Below, piece by piece: positions 16,999-27,704 of a stretch of 35,925 bases of DNA; position 1 is the stretch's first letter, and each line of letters opens with the position of its first letter. The stretch covers positions 1 to 35,925 of the forward strand of contig CAIOHJ010000016.1 in the NCBI GenBank assembly GCA_903858085.1. Reading direction: 5' to 3'. The stretch is from an uncultured Chloroflexota bacterium (GTDB lineage: Bacteria > Chloroflexota > Anaerolineae > Caldilineales > Caldilineaceae). The translations under genes and the position numbers were made by a program. The notes beneath the pieces are model-generated. The model searched no databases. It was not told the origin of the DNA and saw only the letters and a program-made list of their open reading frames with translations.

Positions 16999-18176
16999 GA
17001 CTCCCTGACAGCGCACCGATCCTGGTCGCCGGCCATATCTGCGTCGATATCATCCCCGCCTGGCCCGCCAACGCCGAGTCGCTGGCAACGGCTTTCGTTC
17101 CTGGAAAACTCAACCTGGTCGGCCCCGCCGTGGTCTCGACCGGCGGAGCTGTCTCCAACACAGGCATTGCCCTGCATCGGCTCGGAATGCCCGTGCAACT
17201 GATGGGCAAAGTCGGCCCAGATCTGTTCGGCCGCGCCCTCCTCGACGTCATCCGCAGCTACGCTCCGACCCTGACCGACGACATGATCGTCGATCCAGAC
17301 GCCGATTCTTCCTACACACTGGTGATCAACCCGCCCGGCGTCGACCGGATCTTCCTCCACTGCCCCGGAGCCAACGATACCTTCAGCGCCGCCGACGTCG
17401 ATCTGGACAAGGTCCGCAAAGCCCCAGTCTTCCATTTCGGCTACCCCCCCCTGATGCGCCGGATGTACCTGAACGACGGGGCCGAACTGGCCGCCTTGCT
17501 CGCAGCCGTCCAAAGGACCGGCGCCACCACCTCGCTCGACATGGCCCAGCCTGACCCCGCCTCCGAGGCCGGCCGGGTCAACTGGCGACGCATCCTGGAA
17601 GCCGTGCTCCCCCAGGTCGATCTCTTCGTGCCCAGCCTCGACGAGATCCGCCTGATGCTCGGCCCCCCCTACAGCCACAGCCACCCGCCCGATCCCCCCC
17701 TCCTGCAGGCGATCGCAGCAGAACTGCTCAGCCTGGGCGCAGCCGTCGTGGCCTTGAAACTGGGCGATGCTGGCCTCTACCTGCGCACAACCCCAGACCC
17801 CCAACGGCTGGCCGACGCCGGCCACCTGCTGGCCCCCCTGCCGGACGAATGGCTGGGACGTGAGCTGTTGACCCCATGCTTCCAAAGCACCGTCGCCGGA
17901 ACCACCGGCGCAGGCGACTGCACCATCGCCGGACTGCTGGCCAGCCTCCGCCAAGGAGCCTCCCCCGAACAAGCCCTGTCGTTGGCCACCGCGGTCGGCG
18001 CCGCCAGTGTGGAAAGCCCAGACGCCACCAGCGGCGTCCCCAGTTGGAGCGCCCTGCAGGCCAGACTCGCAGCCGGCTGGGCCAAACAGCCCTTGCCCTT
18101 CAACGCCGACGGCTGGCAGGCTGACCAGCAGATCTGGCACAGCCCCCTCGACACCCGCCCCAGAGTGCCACGATGA
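16995..18176 (+). CDS. PfkB-family (ribokinase-like) carbohydrate kinase
   Basis: The 393-residue product has the N-terminal glycine pair and substrate-binding region (STGGAVSNTGIAL) and the C-terminal PfkB signature TTGAGDCTIAG with catalytic Asp308. It is longer than the usual 300-330 residues; part of the extra length is a C-terminal extension of roughly 50 residues after the signature region. Substrates in the family include ribose, fructose, 2-keto-3-deoxygluconate and nucleosides. ATGA overlaps at both ends tie its translation to the FGGY kinase before it and the xylulokinase-like gene after it. Confidence 0.85.
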   Translation: MRLPDSAPILVAGHICVDIIPAWPANAESLATAFVPGKLNLVGPAVVSTGGAVSNTGIALHRLGMPVQLMGKVGPDLFGRALLDVIRSYAPTLTDDMIVDPDADSSYTLVINPPGVDRIFLHCPGANDTFSAADVDLDKVRKAPVFHFGYPPLMRRMYLNDGAELAALLAAVQRTGATTSLDMAQPDPASEAGRVNWRRILEAVLPQVDLFVPSLDEIRLMLGPPYSHSHPPDPPLLQAIAAELLSLGAAVVALKLGDAGLYLRTTPDPQRLADAGHLLAPLPDEWLGRELLTPCFQSTVAGTTGAGDCTIAGLLASLRQGASPEQALSLATAVGAASVESPDATSGVPSWSALQARLAAGWAKQPLPFNADGWQADQQIWHSPLDTRPRVPR

Positions 18177-19684
18177 CAGAAACCCTCCTCGGTATCGACC
18201 TGGGCACCTCAGCAGTCAAGGTGCTGTTGACCACCGCCAGCGGAACCCCGCTGGCCAGCGCCGCAGAAGAGTACCCGATCGAACAGCCCACACCCGACCG
18301 CGCCGAACAAAACCCCGAAGCCTGGTGGCAGGCAACGGTGACCGCAGTCCGCACCCTGCTCGCCCACCACCCCGACAGCCAGGTGCTGGCCATCGGGCTG
18401 TCTGGCCAGATGCATGGCACCGTCCTCCTCGACCCGCAGGCTCGCCTGCTGGCCCCCGCCGTGATCTGGCCCGACCGCCGCAGCAGCGCACAGGTCCAGG
18501 AGATCACCCAGATGATCGGCGCCTCCAGACTGCTCGCAATCAGCGGCAGCGCCGCAGCTACCGGCTTCCAGGCAGCTACCCTGCGCTGGTTCCAACAAAA
18601 CGAACCCGCCCTCTGGCGCCAGGTCGACAAGGTGCTGCTGCCCAAAGACTACCTGCGGCTGCGGCTGACCGGCAAAATGGCCACCGACCCCAGCGACGCC
18701 GCCGGCACACTCCTCCTCGACGAACAAACACGCAGCTGGTCCGCTGACCTGCTCGACGCCCTGGCCATCCGACGCGAACAACTGCCCCCGCTCTACCCCT
18801 CCACCCGCCCCAGCGGCACACTCTGCCCATCAGCAGCCCAAAGCCTGGGACTGCCCGCCGGCCTGCCCGTTGCCGGCGGCGCCGCCGATACCGCCTGCAG
18901 CGCCCTGGCCGCCGGCGTGGTCCATGCCCACCAGCTGCTCCTCACCCTCGGCACCGGCGGCCAGCTGGTTCAACCCTGCGCACAGTTCCTCGTCGACCCA
19001 CGCGGACGAATCCATACCTTCTGCAGCGCACTGGACCCCCACGGAGCAGGCTGCGGCTGGTACCAGATGGGGGCAATGCTCGCCGCCGGATTGGCCCTGC
19101 GCTGGGCACGTGCGCTGCTCTTCCCACAGCCCGTCGACTACACCCAGCTGCTGGCCGAGGCCGCCGCAGAACCCCTGGGGGCCGGAGGATTGCTCTTTCT
19201 CCCCTATCTCGTCGGCGAACGAACCCCCTATCTGGACCCCACCGCGCGCGGCGTCTTCTTCGGCCTGACCCTCAGCCACTCGCGCGCCAGCCTGATCCGC
19301 GCCGTCGTCGAAGGAGTGACCCTGGCAGCCTGCACCGCCTGCCAGGTTCTGCGCGAGCTGGGCAGCCCTGCCCAACAGATCGTCCTGGCCGGCGGCGGCG
19401 CCCGCAGCCTCTTCTGGCAACAGATTGTAGCCGATGTCTTTGGGCTGCCCGTGCAGCCGCTGCTGACCAACGAACAGTCCGCCAGCGGCGCCGCCCTGTT
19501 GGCCGGGGCTGCCTGCGGGCAGCTCCCCCCCAACACCCTGGCCCACCACGCCGCCAAACAGGCCCGCACCGGCCCACAGGTCGACCCCGATCGGGAACGA
19601 CATGCCCGCTACCAAGAACGGCTGGTCGCCTTCCAGGAGCTCTACCAACGCAACGCCGGCCATTTTGAAGACAGCCTCCCATGA
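18173..19684 (+). CDS. xylB: Xylulokinase-like FGGY kinase
   Basis: The 503-residue protein has the ATP loop GIDLGTSAVK, the xylulokinase-typical segment GLSGQMHG, and catalytic Asp239 in GGAADTACSA. The length is normal for XylB (about 480-510). It would convert D-xylulose to D-xylulose 5-phosphate for the pentose phosphate pathway. This fits the xylitol-type dehydrogenase in the upstream operon, which would make D-xylulose. It overlaps both neighbours by 4 bases. Xylulose is the likely substrate, though other ketoses are possible. Confidence 0.85.
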   Translation: MTETLLGIDLGTSAVKVLLTTASGTPLASAAEEYPIEQPTPDRAEQNPEAWWQATVTAVRTLLAHHPDSQVLAIGLSGQMHGTVLLDPQARLLAPAVIWPDRRSSAQVQEITQMIGASRLLAISGSAAATGFQAATLRWFQQNEPALWRQVDKVLLPKDYLRLRLTGKMATDPSDAAGTLLLDEQTRSWSADLLDALAIRREQLPPLYPSTRPSGTLCPSAAQSLGLPAGLPVAGGAADTACSALAAGVVHAHQLLLTLGTGGQLVQPCAQFLVDPRGRIHTFCSALDPHGAGCGWYQMGAMLAAGLALRWARALLFPQPVDYTQLLAEAAAEPLGAGGLLFLPYLVGERTPYLDPTARGVFFGLTLSHSRASLIRAVVEGVTLAACTACQVLRELGSPAQQIVLAGGGARSLFWQQIVADVFGLPVQPLLTNEQSASGAALLAGAACGQLPPNTLAHHAAKQARTGPQVDPDRERHARYQERLVAFQELYQRNAGHFEDSLP

Positions 19685-20613
19685 ACATCTATACGGTCTC
19701 CGTCAACCCAGCCATCGACCTCTTTCTCGAGGTGCCCCAACTCACCTACGACACCGTGCTGCGCGCCACCAGCAGACGCCAGGTCTGGGCCGGCAAAGGC
19801 TTCAACGTCTCACGCACCCTGCTGCGCCTCGGCACCCCCAGCCTGGCCCTCGGCTTTGTGGGCGGCTTCGCCGGGCTGGCCATCCAGGCAGGACTGGCCG
19901 CCGAAGGGATCCCCACCGATTTCGTCACGGTCCCTGAAGAGACACGTACCAATGTGATGATCCTCGACCACAGCAGCGGCCGACATCTCAAGGTCAACCA
20001 GCCAGGCGCCCCAATCCCCCAACCGGCAGAGGCCGAATTTCTGGCACGGGTGCAAACCCACCTGCACGCCGGAGACCTGTGGGTGCTCTCCGGCAGCCTG
20101 GCCCCCGGCCTGCCCCCCGATTTCTATGCCCGGCTCATCCGGCAGATCCACGCCCAAGGCGCCCTGGCCCTCCTCGATACCAGCGGGGCCGCGCTGCGCG
20201 CAGGCTGCGCCGCAGCACCTGACCTGGTCAAACCCAACCCGACAGAAGCATACGACCTGACAGGACAGACGGTTGACTCGCTGCCCGCCGCCCAGCAGGC
20301 AGCCCAGGCCTTTCAGGCCGCTGGCGCCCGCCGGGTCGCCCTCTCGCTGGGAGCCCAAGGGCTGCTCTACAGCGACGAGAAGAGCACCCTGCACGTCCGC
20401 CCACCCACACTCCAGGTGCGCACCGCAGTCGGCGCAGGGGATGCCCTGCTGGGAGGGCTGGTCTGGGCGCTTGCCCACAAACGCCCCGCCCAGGAGCTGG
20501 CCTGCTGGGGCGTCGCCACCGGCACCCTCTATGCCCAGGCCGATGAACTGCCAGTCGATGCCCAGCCAGCTGTCTCTGCCATGCTCCACCGCCTGCACGT
20601 GACAAACCTTTGA
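19681..20613 (+). CDS. 1-phosphofructokinase / tagatose-6-phosphate kinase family protein
   Basis: The 310-residue product follows the FruK/LacC pattern: an N-terminal SVNPAIDL segment, AGKGFNVSRTL, a TRTNVMI stretch, VKPNPTEAYDLTG, and the signature AVGAGDALLGG with catalytic Asp254. The family phosphorylates fructose 1-phosphate or tagatose 6-phosphate to the bisphosphate. No PTS component or bisphosphate aldolase lies in the window, so the phosphorylated substrate would have to come from one of the neighbouring kinases. It is the last member of the ATGA-linked kinase chain. Confidence 0.83.
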   Translation: MNIYTVSVNPAIDLFLEVPQLTYDTVLRATSRRQVWAGKGFNVSRTLLRLGTPSLALGFVGGFAGLAIQAGLAAEGIPTDFVTVPEETRTNVMILDHSSGRHLKVNQPGAPIPQPAEAEFLARVQTHLHAGDLWVLSGSLAPGLPPDFYARLIRQIHAQGALALLDTSGAALRAGCAAAPDLVKPNPTEAYDLTGQTVDSLPAAQQAAQAFQAAGARRVALSLGAQGLLYSDEKSTLHVRPPTLQVRTAVGAGDALLGGLVWALAHKRPAQELACWGVATGTLYAQADELPVDAQPAVSAMLHRLHVTNL

Positions 20614-20656
20614 ATACACACTCTGACCCAAACTCACTGAACGGAGGAGACCCACG

Positions 20657-21742
20657 ATGACGAAAACATATTTCCACCTCACTGAGTCGATGTTCGGCGA
20701 TCGAGAACAGCCGCTGGTAGAAGCGGGCACGCTGGTGGCAAGTTCGTTTCGGTTCGAGGGTGGGGTGGCCGCACTCCGCCTGCGCAACGAGCTGGGAGAG
20801 CTGGTCTTGCTCCCCTTCCAGGGCCAGCAGATCTGGTCTGCCAGTTTTCGGGGACGCAACATCACCATGCGCTCCATGTTCGACCAGCCTCGCCCCACCC
20901 GCACCTACCTCGAAACCTATGGAGGCTTCCTGCTCCACTGCGGCTTCACAGCCATGGGGGTGCCCGCAGCAGGCGACAGCCACCCCCTCCACGGCGAATT
21001 GCCCAACGCCCCCTACCAGCGCGCCTACCTCGTCGCCGGCAAAGACGAGCGCGGCAGCTATGTCGGGCTCGGCGGCAGCTACCAACATACCGTCGCCTTC
21101 AGCTTCAACTACCAGGCAGAACCCCTGGTCAAACTCTACGCCGGTTCCTCCCTCTTTACCATCGACCTGAACATCACCAATCTCAAACGCACACCGATGG
21201 AATACCTCTACATGGCACACGTCAATTTCCGGCCCGTAGACAACGGCCGGCTGGTCTACAGCGCCCACTGCACCCCCGCCAGCGTGCGCGTGCGTACCAG
21301 CATTCCCTCCCATGTCCGCCCAGGCCCTGCCTTCGCCGCCTTCCTCCAAGAACTGAGCCAACACCCCGAAAAACACAACGTGCTCAAGCCAGGGCTGGCC
21401 TTCGACCCGGAGGTCGCCCTGTTTGTCGACTACCTGGCCGATGGAGAAGGCTGGGCACACACCCTGCAGGTCCATCCCGACGGCAGCGCAGACTACATTG
21501 CCCACCGCCCCGCCGAACTGGACAAAGGGGTGCGCTGGATCTGCCGCACCCCCGACCAGGACGCGCTGGGCATGGTGCTGCCCTCGACCGCAGAACCAGA
21601 AGGCTACACAGCCGAAAAAGCCAAAGGCAATGTCAAAGTGCTCGACGGCGGCGCAACCTACCACTGCTCCATGGTCGCCGGCGTGCTGACTGTCGACGAG
21701 GCCCGCAAACTGGAAACTACCATCGGAAGCCTTCTGGCCTGA
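20657..21742 (+). CDS. DUF4432 aldose-1-epimerase-like protein
   Basis: The 361-residue protein resembles the DUF4432 branch of galactose-mutarotase-like beta-sandwich proteins (N-terminal LPFQGQQIW, central GFLLHCGFTAMG and HGELPN, and YMAHVNF). Such folds bind sugars and may interconvert anomers of aldoses or sugar phosphates. An ACGGAGGAG site precedes the ATG. It sits 43 bases after the kinase chain in a sugar operon, so a mutarotase-like role before isomerase or kinase action is plausible. Activity of this branch is poorly known. Confidence 0.75.
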   Translation: MTKTYFHLTESMFGDREQPLVEAGTLVASSFRFEGGVAALRLRNELGELVLLPFQGQQIWSASFRGRNITMRSMFDQPRPTRTYLETYGGFLLHCGFTAMGVPAAGDSHPLHGELPNAPYQRAYLVAGKDERGSYVGLGGSYQHTVAFSFNYQAEPLVKLYAGSSLFTIDLNITNLKRTPMEYLYMAHVNFRPVDNGRLVYSAHCTPASVRVRTSIPSHVRPGPAFAAFLQELSQHPEKHNVLKPGLAFDPEVALFVDYLADGEGWAHTLQVHPDGSADYIAHRPAELDKGVRWICRTPDQDALGMVLPSTAEPEGYTAEKAKGNVKVLDGGATYHCSMVAGVLTVDEARKLETTIGSLLA

Positions 21743-21786
21743 AACGACCGCTTTTTCAAAAACTGGCCTGGCAAAAGGAAAAGTCT

Positions 21787-22650
21787 ATGGCAGAAACAAA
21801 TTACTTGACCGAACTCGTCGGCGTCTTTGGGTTTCCAGTCGCCGAAAACCCCACCGGCGTGATGCAAAACGCCGCCTTCCGCGCACTCGGGCTGCGCTGG
21901 CTCTACCTCAATTTTGAGGTCGCCCCCCAACAGCTGGGCGACGCCCTGCGCGGGCTGCGAGCAACCCGCAATTTCCGCGGGGTCAATCTGACCATCCCCC
22001 ACAAAGTGGCCGTCCTCCCCTACCTGGATGAGATCGCCCCCAGCGCCCAGGTGATCGGCGCCGTCAACACCGTCCGCCGCGACGGCGACCGGCTGATCGG
22101 AGAAAATACAGACGGCAAAGGCTTCATGCGTGCGCTCGGCGACGACGCCGATATCGACGCCCTGGGATGCTCAGCGGTCGTGTTGGGAGCCGGCGGAGCC
22201 GCACGCGCGATCGCCGTCGAACTGGCACTGGCCGGCGCCCGCACGATCACGGTCGTCAACCGCAGCCGCGACCGCGGAGAAGCCCTCGCCACCCTGATCC
22301 AGCGCCAAACCCCCGCCCAGGCCCGCTACGCAGCCTGGACCCCAGCCTACCAGGTGCCCAAAGACAGCGATCTGCTGGTCAACGCAACCTCCATCGGACT
22401 TTTCCCAGAGGTCGACACGCTGCCCGATATCGATTTTTCCAGCATCACCCCAGGCATGGTCGTCTGCGATGTGATCCCCAACCCACCCCGGACCCCCTTC
22501 CTGCGCCGGGCCGCAGAACAAGGTGCCAACACCCTGGATGGGCTGGGAATGCTGGTCTACCAGGGTGCCATTGCTTTCCAAATGTGGAGCGGATACAACG
22601 CCCCCGTAGAGGTCATGCACCAGGCACTGGCAGCCGAGTTCAACCCATAA
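21787..22650 (+). CDS. Shikimate dehydrogenase-like protein (AroE family) in a sugar operon
   Basis: The 287-residue product has the AroE fold signature: catalytic Lys73 (LTIPHK) and Asp109 (ENTDGKGF), the loop GAGGAARA and NRS, suggesting NADP, and a C-terminal MLVYQGAIAFQMW segment. The substrate-binding motif usually written HSxSP near the N terminus is replaced by ENPTG (20-24), so the two carboxylate-binding serines become Asn21 and Thr23. Similar NPT forms occur, as I recall, in an AroE-like side branch. Placement between a mutarotase-like gene and L-fucose isomerase argues for a cyclitol or sugar-acid substrate rather than housekeeping aromatic synthesis. No other aromatic-pathway gene is nearby. 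Confidence 0.78.
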   Translation: MAETNYLTELVGVFGFPVAENPTGVMQNAAFRALGLRWLYLNFEVAPQQLGDALRGLRATRNFRGVNLTIPHKVAVLPYLDEIAPSAQVIGAVNTVRRDGDRLIGENTDGKGFMRALGDDADIDALGCSAVVLGAGGAARAIAVELALAGARTITVVNRSRDRGEALATLIQRQTPAQARYAAWTPAYQVPKDSDLLVNATSIGLFPEVDTLPDIDFSSITPGMVVCDVIPNPPRTPFLRRAAEQGANTLDGLGMLVYQGAIAFQMWSGYNAPVEVMHQALAAEFNP

Positions 22651-22696
22651 ACCTCATCCACTCCGCCTTTGCAGAGAAAAAGGGAGCTCTCTCACC

Positions 22697-24493
<1,797 letters not shown>

Positions 24494-24499
24494 GCCTGG

Positions 24500-24541
24500 C
24501 TGGGGCGGGCAGGGCCCCCGGGGGGACCCTGCCCGCCCCAG
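24500..24541 (+). terminator. GC-rich terminator-like hairpin after fucI
   Basis: A perfect 15-bp stem (CTGGGGCGGGCAGGG and its complement) encloses a C5/G-rich inner segment that can extend the pairing. It lies 6 bases after the fucI stop and ends the kinase operon. Confidence 0.75.
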
Positions 24542-24568
24542 CGACAGATCTGCCCTCTCTCAAACACC

Positions 24569-27500
24569 ATGGAACCACACTGGCTGCTCCTTACAACACG
24601 GTCTCTCGAATTTTTCAGCCAGCTGATCCTGGCGATCCTCCTCTTTTTCCTCACACTCTACTGGCAGATCGCGCAACACCCACAGGACGCACAGCGGGGC
24701 GCACGCTACCTCTCCCTGCTCCTGCTCTCCTACATCTTCTGTCTGGGCTCCCTCTTTCTCTACTTCAGTCTCTTCTCGACAGACCGCTTTGTCGCCATGC
24801 TGCTCAATCACAGCACAGCACACTGGCTCCTTTTTTTTATCGTCAAATTTGCCTATCACTTTCCTGCTCTCCCCAAAACCTGGGCGCGCGAGGAAAAAAT
24901 CGCCGCCTGGCTGGTGGCAGGCCTGGCCCTCGCACAGAGCACCTATGCACTCTTCACACTGGCCCAGTTCACCAACGGAATCTTGCCGGCATTCCCCAGC
25001 CTGATCAGAGCCACCGAAGAACCCGGCGAACCCTTTCAGCTGGTCAATCTGACAGGGGTGCTCATCGCAGTCTGGATCCTGGCCGTGCTGATCCGACAGC
25101 GCGAAAGGCTGGTCGCCCCCGATGCGCCCAGAACCCCCTGGTACCTGCGCTTTTTTGCGCCAGCCGGCAGCCGAGATGCCCGGGCTGTACGCTCCTTTGT
25201 GCTGATCGCCCTCTTTCCCCTGCTGCTGGCGCTGGCCCTCCTGCTCCAACGCCCGCTGCAGATCTCTGGCCATACGCTCGGCTATTGGGCCTCGCTGCTG
25301 TCGCTGATGGCGCTGATCTCCCTCTCCTTGGTCTATGTCAACTACTACCTCGCCAACGCGTCGCTGGTGCTCCAGGTCACCAGCATCATCGTCGTCCTGA
25401 TTGTCCTGTTGCTCAACACGACCGGAATCACCACCGTCAAAGCACTGACCAACGCCCAGCACGACAACATCATCGACCCCCCCCCCCAACGCATTGCGTT
25501 TCAACCGCAGCAGGATGGCTCCTACCTCGTCCAGGTGCACCCCGTCTCCCCCGCCCCCCCTCCGGCACCCCTCTTTGCCCCAGATGCCGCTGACCTGGGA
25601 ATGGCCAAGATCGACCTGCCCTTTGTCTTCAAATTTTTTGGACGATCCTGGTCAACCCTTTACAGCCATCCTGCCGGTTTTCTCACCTTCGGAGCCCCAC
25701 AGCCGTTGAACCAGTTCGCATACAGCTACGGCACCACCCCAGCACTCTTTGTCGCCTACCAGTCCATCCCCGATTCGGCCGAGATCATCCAGGTCCAGCA
25801 ATACCAGATGGCTGTTGCAGCCAATCCCCGCCAGGTCGAAATACGCTGGATCTACCCCGAAAACACAGCAGCCAGGCAGGCAGGCCAGCTCGCCTTCCGA
25901 GCCCTTCTGAGCGCAGAGGGCGATGTGGTCATCGAGCACCTGGCGGTGCCACCGATACAGATCCACCCCTCCTTGTTGTTGACCTGGCACTGGCACTGGT
26001 GGAGCGGGATCTACGATGGCCAGCTGCAAAACGAGCCTCAATATGTTCACTGGCCAGATCTGCAGACACACCCACTCACCACATCAGGCTCTTTGATCGA
26101 AAACTATCAGCTGCCGCTGCGCCAGATGACCCACGCCATCCTCTACCCACTCGCCGAACTCGCCTTTCTCGTCATCTGCGCTGCGGTCGGTGCCATCCCA
26201 CTCTTCCTGCGCGTCGGCTTCATGCAGCCACTCAGCCAACTGCTCAAAGCCATCCGCCGCACAGAAGCAGGCGACCTGAGCGTCCAAGTACCTGTCAACC
26301 AGAACAACGAAATCGGTACCATCACCCAGTCGTTCAACTCGCTGGTCACCACCCAACGCCGGCTGCTCCACAATCTGGACGATCAGGTCAAAGAACGCAC
26401 ACAAAGACTGGCCCTCACCAACCAGGAACTGCAGCAGGAGATCGAGCTGCGCCGCAACACCCAACAGGATCTGGAAAGGCTCAACGTCGAGCTGGACAGC
26501 CGCGTACAACGCCGCACCCACGAGCTGGCCCAGAGCGAAAAACGGTTCCGACGTGTCGTGACCTCCATCCGCGATACCGTCTACGCGTTGACCCTCAACC
26601 CCACCACACAGACGGTTGTCGTCGACTACATGTCCCCCAATCTGGCCTGGTTTGTGAACGCAGAACATGGACAGCCCCCCTATCTCTCCGCAGCCTGGCG
26701 CCAGCGCTGTGTGGCCAGCGAAGACCAGGAGCTGATTCAACATCATCTCGAAAGCTTGATGGCAGGCCAGGACAGCCAAATCGAATATCGCCTGCTCCAA
26801 CCAGACGGACAACCCCTCTGGGTGCAAACCGATGCCCGCTGCGAGCAGGTCAGCAGCACCCAAATTTACTGTTTTGGCGTCATCAGCAACATTGCCGCGC
26901 GCAAACAGCTCGAACAGGAGCGCGCCCAGCGAGAAGCGCTGCAAGAGATGAACCGGCTGCGCAACGAATGGCTTGGCAATGTTTCACACGACCTGCGCAC
27001 CCCCCTCGGGGTGCTCAAGACCGGAATCACCACCCTGCTCGCCGAAGACATCACCGTCCCCCCAGAGGCCCAATCCTTTGTCCTGCGCCAGCTCAGCAAC
27101 GAAATCGACCGGCTGGGCCAGCTGATCGAAACCCTGCTCGATCTCTCACAGCTGCAGAGCAGCGCCCTGCGCCTCACCTACAGCGAGATCGATCTGGCCC
27201 GGCTGCTGACCGAACTCGTCGAACAGACCCAGACCCAGATCGATCTGGGCGTGCTCCCCCCGTTCACCCTCCATCTGCAGCTCATCGACCCACCGCTGAC
27301 CCTCCAGGCCGACAGACCCCGCATCCAACAGGTTCTCCACAACCTGCTCACCAACGCCATCAAATTTTCACCCGACTACAGCCAGATCCAGCTGCGCGCC
27401 TGGGCCGAGGAAGCGTTTGTCTTCCTCCAGGTGATCGATCAGGGCATCGGCATCGCCGAGCAGAACTTCGAACAGATCTTCGAACGCTACACCCAGGTTC

Positions 27501-27691
27501 ACCACCCAGAACAGCGCAGCCACAACGGAATCGGACTCGGGCTGACGATCTGCCGGGAGATCGTGCACGCCCATCATGGTACAATCACCCTCGTCAGCCG
27601 AACAGCCAAAGAGTTCCCTGGGGACAGCGGCACCACCTTTACCGTGCAATTGCCACGCAGCGCGCCGCTCCCCACCCTGCCAACTCCCTAG
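24569..27691 (+). CDS. Large membrane sensor histidine kinase (multi-TM, sensor domain, HAMP, PAS)
   Basis: The 1040-residue kinase begins with about eight hydrophobic segments (residues 10-300), then an exported beta-rich domain (about 320-510; LPFVFKFFGRSW...GFLTFG) before a last membrane helix near 525-545. HAMP follows (about 550-600), a coiled coil with two linked helices (600-660), a PAS-like domain (665-790), and the HisKA box NVSHDLRTP with phospho-acceptor His807. The ATPase part shows the N box (NLLTNAIKFS, about 925), G1 (DQGIGIA) and G2 (GIGLGL). The exported part resembles beta-sandwich domains of surface proteins and may sense an extracellular ligand. No clear SD precedes ATG 24569. 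The response regulator gene follows by 13 bases. The signal is unknown; sugars or cell-envelope state are guesses from context. Confidence 0.88.
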   Translation: MEPHWLLLTTRSLEFFSQLILAILLFFLTLYWQIAQHPQDAQRGARYLSLLLLSYIFCLGSLFLYFSLFSTDRFVAMLLNHSTAHWLLFFIVKFAYHFPALPKTWAREEKIAAWLVAGLALAQSTYALFTLAQFTNGILPAFPSLIRATEEPGEPFQLVNLTGVLIAVWILAVLIRQRERLVAPDAPRTPWYLRFFAPAGSRDARAVRSFVLIALFPLLLALALLLQRPLQISGHTLGYWASLLSLMALISLSLVYVNYYLANASLVLQVTSIIVVLIVLLLNTTGITTVKALTNAQHDNIIDPPPQRIAFQPQQDGSYLVQVHPVSPAPPPAPLFAPDAADLGMAKIDLPFVFKFFGRSWSTLYSHPAGFLTFGAPQPLNQFAYSYGTTPALFVAYQSIPDSAEIIQVQQYQMAVAANPRQVEIRWIYPENTAARQAGQLAFRALLSAEGDVVIEHLAVPPIQIHPSLLLTWHWHWWSGIYDGQLQNEPQYVHWPDLQTHPLTTSGSLIENYQLPLRQMTHAILYPLAELAFLVICAAVGAIPLFLRVGFMQPLSQLLKAIRRTEAGDLSVQVPVNQNNEIGTITQSFNSLVTTQRRLLHNLDDQVKERTQRLALTNQELQQEIELRRNTQQDLERLNVELDSRVQRRTHELAQSEKRFRRVVTSIRDTVYALTLNPTTQTVVVDYMSPNLAWFVNAEHGQPPYLSAAWRQRCVASEDQELIQHHLESLMAGQDSQIEYRLLQPDGQPLWVQTDARCEQVSSTQIYCFGVISNIAARKQLEQERAQREALQEMNRLRNEWLGNVSHDLRTPLGVLKTGITTLLAEDITVPPEAQSFVLRQLSNEIDRLGQLIETLLDLSQLQSSALRLTYSEIDLARLLTELVEQTQTQIDLGVLPPFTLHLQLIDPPLTLQADRPRIQQVLHNLLTNAIKFSPDYSQIQLRAWAEEAFVFLQVIDQGIGIAEQNFEQIFERYTQVHHPEQRSHNGIGLGLTICREIVHAHHGTITLVSRTAKEFPGDSGTTFTVQLPRSAPLPTLPTP

Positions 27692-27704
27692 GAGACCCAC
27701 TGCC

